Below, piece after piece: positions 62,603-64,000 of a stretch of 64,000 bases of DNA; the stretch's first letter is position 1; the number at the start of each line of letters is the position of its first letter. This DNA is from Nitrospira sp. (GTDB lineage: Bacteria > Nitrospirota > Nitrospiria > Nitrospirales > Nitrospiraceae). The notes under the pieces are model-generated. The model was not told the DNA's origin, made no database searches, and worked only from the letters and a program-made list of their open reading frames with translations. Both the position numbers and the translations under genes were made by a program. The DNA is taken from NCBI GenBank assembly GCA_030123605.1, contig CP126123.1:2708001-2772000 (forward strand), in the 5' to 3' direction.

Positions 62603-64000
62603 ATGAAAATCCTGGTCGGGATCGGTGTGGTCATCCTATTGCTCATCATCCTGATCGTCGCCTTGCCGTTCCTCATCGATCTGAACAAGTATCAAGACCG
62701 GTACCGTCCGTTGATCGAAGAAGCGCTGAACCGCAAAGTCGAACTCAAGGACATCCGTCTCACTATCTGGCCGCGCATCGGCGCCCGTATAGGCGGATTT
62801 CTCGTCCAGGACGATCCGGCCTTCCGCTCCGGTCCCTTCGCCTCCCTGTCCTCACTGGATGTCGGCGTGAAACTTCTTCCATTGCTCGGGGGCAGGGTCG
62901 ATGTGGAGGAGATCACCCTGCGCGACCCGATCATCACCGTCCTGAAAAACGCCCAGGGCCAATTGAACGTCTCCACTCTCGGCTCTAAAGCTCCGGCTCC
63001 ACCAGTCCCCTCGAAACCGGAAGCACCAGGACAGTCGGCCGGCAGTCCGCTCCAAGCCCTGGCGCTCTTTGCCGTGGATCGGGTGTCGATCGACGGAGGG
63101 AAATTGACCTACCGCGACGAGTCCACCCAGAAACCGACCGAATACACCGTCAACGACCTCGAATTTCTGCTCACCTCGGTCCATCTCGGAGAAAACCCCA
63201 CCGTGCACCTCGGGGCGACAGTACTGCCCCATAACCTTCCGGTGCGACTCGATGGGACGTTCGGACCGCTCGTTGAAACCCTCGATATCAAATCGTTCAC
63301 CTTCAACCTCGGCGCGGGCAAGATCGCCATGAACCTCAAGGGTCGCGCCGTAGGCGGGAGTCTGGACGCCACCATCACCGCGCTACAGATCGACTCGGCC
63401 GATCTGCCCGTGAAGCTCCCGCTGACGAAGCCGGTCCAGGTGAAGGATCTGCACCTCACCATCCACGCCCCATACCCACTGCAGGCCGACAGCCCTCCAG
63501 CCCACCAGGTGGATGTGACCGATCTGGGCCTGACCGTCGTCATGGGCGGTTCCGCCGTCAATGTAAAGGGCACCGCAGCCAAAGGGATAGCGAATCTGAC
63601 GGCCGCGTCGGCCGGTATCAATTCATCGGACCTACCGGTCGCAGTCGCCCTCACCAAACCGGTCGAACTGAAGGACCTGCATGTGAGCCTGCACGCCAAG
63701 TATCCACCCAAGGAAGGAGCCTCACCCCTTGAGCTGGCGGAGGTCCCGGACCTTGGACTGATCGTGGCCATGGGAAGCTCACGCTTCGATGTGAAGGGAT
63801 CGGTCTTGGGCGGTTCGGCCAAGGTCACGGTCGGCTCAAAACTCGTCAACACCGCCGACCTCCCCCTTACCCTGCCGTTGAAAAAACCGATCGAGATCAA
63901 GGACCTCCAAGTCGCGGCGGAGATGAAGGGACAGGAAGCACGCCTCAACCATCTGTCGCTCCAGCTCTTCGGCGGATTCCTACGCACGCAAGGGACCCTC
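62603..64000 (+). CDS. AsmA-family protein, N-terminal part (runs off the window)
   Basis: 466 residues are visible from ATG 62603 (GGAGGGACGTG upstream). An N-terminal membrane anchor (KILVGIGVVILLLIILIVALPFLI) is followed by the AsmA start LNKYQDRYRPLIEEALNRKVELKDIRL and WPRIGARIGGFLVQDDP. The rest is beta-strand rich with repeats of exactly 76 residues. AsmA-like proteins are bridge-like lipid-transport or membrane-assembly factors of the envelope. The C-terminus lies outside the window. Confidence 0.88.
   Translation, partial: MKILVGIGVVILLLIILIVALPFLIDLNKYQDRYRPLIEEALNRKVELKDIRLTIWPRIGARIGGFLVQDDPAFRSGPFASLSSLDVGVKLLPLLGGRVDVEEITLRDPIITVLKNAQGQLNVSTLGSKAPAPPVPSKPEAPGQSAGSPLQALALFAVDRVSIDGGKLTYRDESTQKPTEYTVNDLEFLLTSVHLGENPTVHLGATVLPHNLPVRLDGTFGPLVETLDIKSFTFNLGAGKIAMNLKGRAVGGSLDATITALQIDSADLPVKLPLTKPVQVKDLHLTIHAPYPLQADSPPAHQVDVTDLGLTVVMGGSAVNVKGTAAKGIANLTAASAGINSSDLPVAVALTKPVELKDLHVSLHAKYPPKEGASPLELAEVPDLGLIVAMGSSRFDVKGSVLGGSAKVTVGSKLVNTADLPLTLPLKKPIEIKDLQVAAEMKGQEARLNHLSLQLFGGFLRTQGTL
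63401..63931 (+). repeat. Three in-register coding repeats with 228-bp period
   Basis: The blocks DLPVKLPLTKPVQVKDLHL (from 63401), DLPVAVALTKPVELKDLHV (from 63629) and DLPLTLPLKKPIEIKDLQV (from 63857) are spaced by exactly 228 bp each. Confidence 0.85.

Overview
The window is one continuous piece of a G+C-rich (about 60% by eye) Gram-negative bacterial chromosome. Many lipoproteins (lipobox Cys after a short signal), BamE-like proteins and an AsmA-type protein point to a diderm cell. Folate-dependent TrmFO excludes most beta- and gammaproteobacteria. The overall gene mix (gcvP next to an orphan SdhA-like flavoprotein, trmFO-xerC-hslVU-argB, many small conserved unknowns) looks most like a Nitrospira-type member of the Nitrospirota. 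That lineage is an inference from gene content; no rRNA or nitrification gene lies here to prove it.

Layout. 0-5 kb: end of a probable M1 aminopeptidase, a PilZ protein, and the conserved tesA / ybbA-ybbP neighbourhood with a shared divergent promoter. 5-9 kb: a 58-residue membrane peptide with its own promoter and terminator, a SWIM zinc-finger/coiled-coil protein, a ChaN-like lipoprotein and an unknown protein with a methyltransferase-like glycine motif. 9-13.4 kb: an operon of MoxR ATPase, DUF58 protein and membrane transglutaminase. 13.6-16.8 kb: a lipoprotein, then a mobile-element scar in which an intact 813-bp IS5-family element with CTAG target duplication sits inside a decayed IS3-family transposase gene. 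16.9-25 kb: tRNA-Gly, small unknown proteins, Trm112-like protein, DUF502 protein with GNAT acetyltransferase, two related BamE-like lipoproteins, a LOG-family protein coupled to a beta-CASP nuclease, and a DmpA-type peptidase. 25-30.5 kb: FIST protein, secreted FKBP, gcvT, Nudix hydrolase, a lysine-rich repeat protein, Mug glycosylase and a TPR protein.

30.5-37 kb (minus): an overlapping chain gcvP, secreted unknown, sulfatase-modifying-factor-like protein, nucleoside hydrolase and ribokinase; an SdhA-like gene diverges from it. 38.8-42.5 kb: a tight three-gene set (zinc ribbon/ankyrin/TPR membrane protein, zinc ribbon/DUF898 membrane protein, M48 metalloprotease). 42.6-46.3 kb: response regulator, sensor kinase and HtrA protease, an envelope-stress-like module. 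46.4-50.4 kb: rimO, gamma carbonic anhydrase, an unknown, and a toxin-antitoxin-like pair broken by several frameshifts. 50.5-56.5 kb (minus): trmFO, xerC, hslV, hslU, argB, M28 peptidase. 56.7-64 kb: tRNA-Val, lipoproteins, DksA-like protein, then on the minus strand tRNA-Ser, SRP RNA, dnaX, ybaB, recR, and finally a truncated AsmA-like gene with exact 76-residue repeats.

The most interesting signals are: several genes whose sigma-70-like promoter places transcription at or next to the ATG (tesA, LOG gene, rimO, gamma carbonic anhydrase); the zinc ribbon/ankyrin/DUF898/M48 cluster; the triple-frameshifted toxin-antitoxin locus; the nested insertion sequences with an A8 frameshift signal; and long perfect hairpins without T-tracts at gene ends. 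No CRISPR array or defence island was seen.
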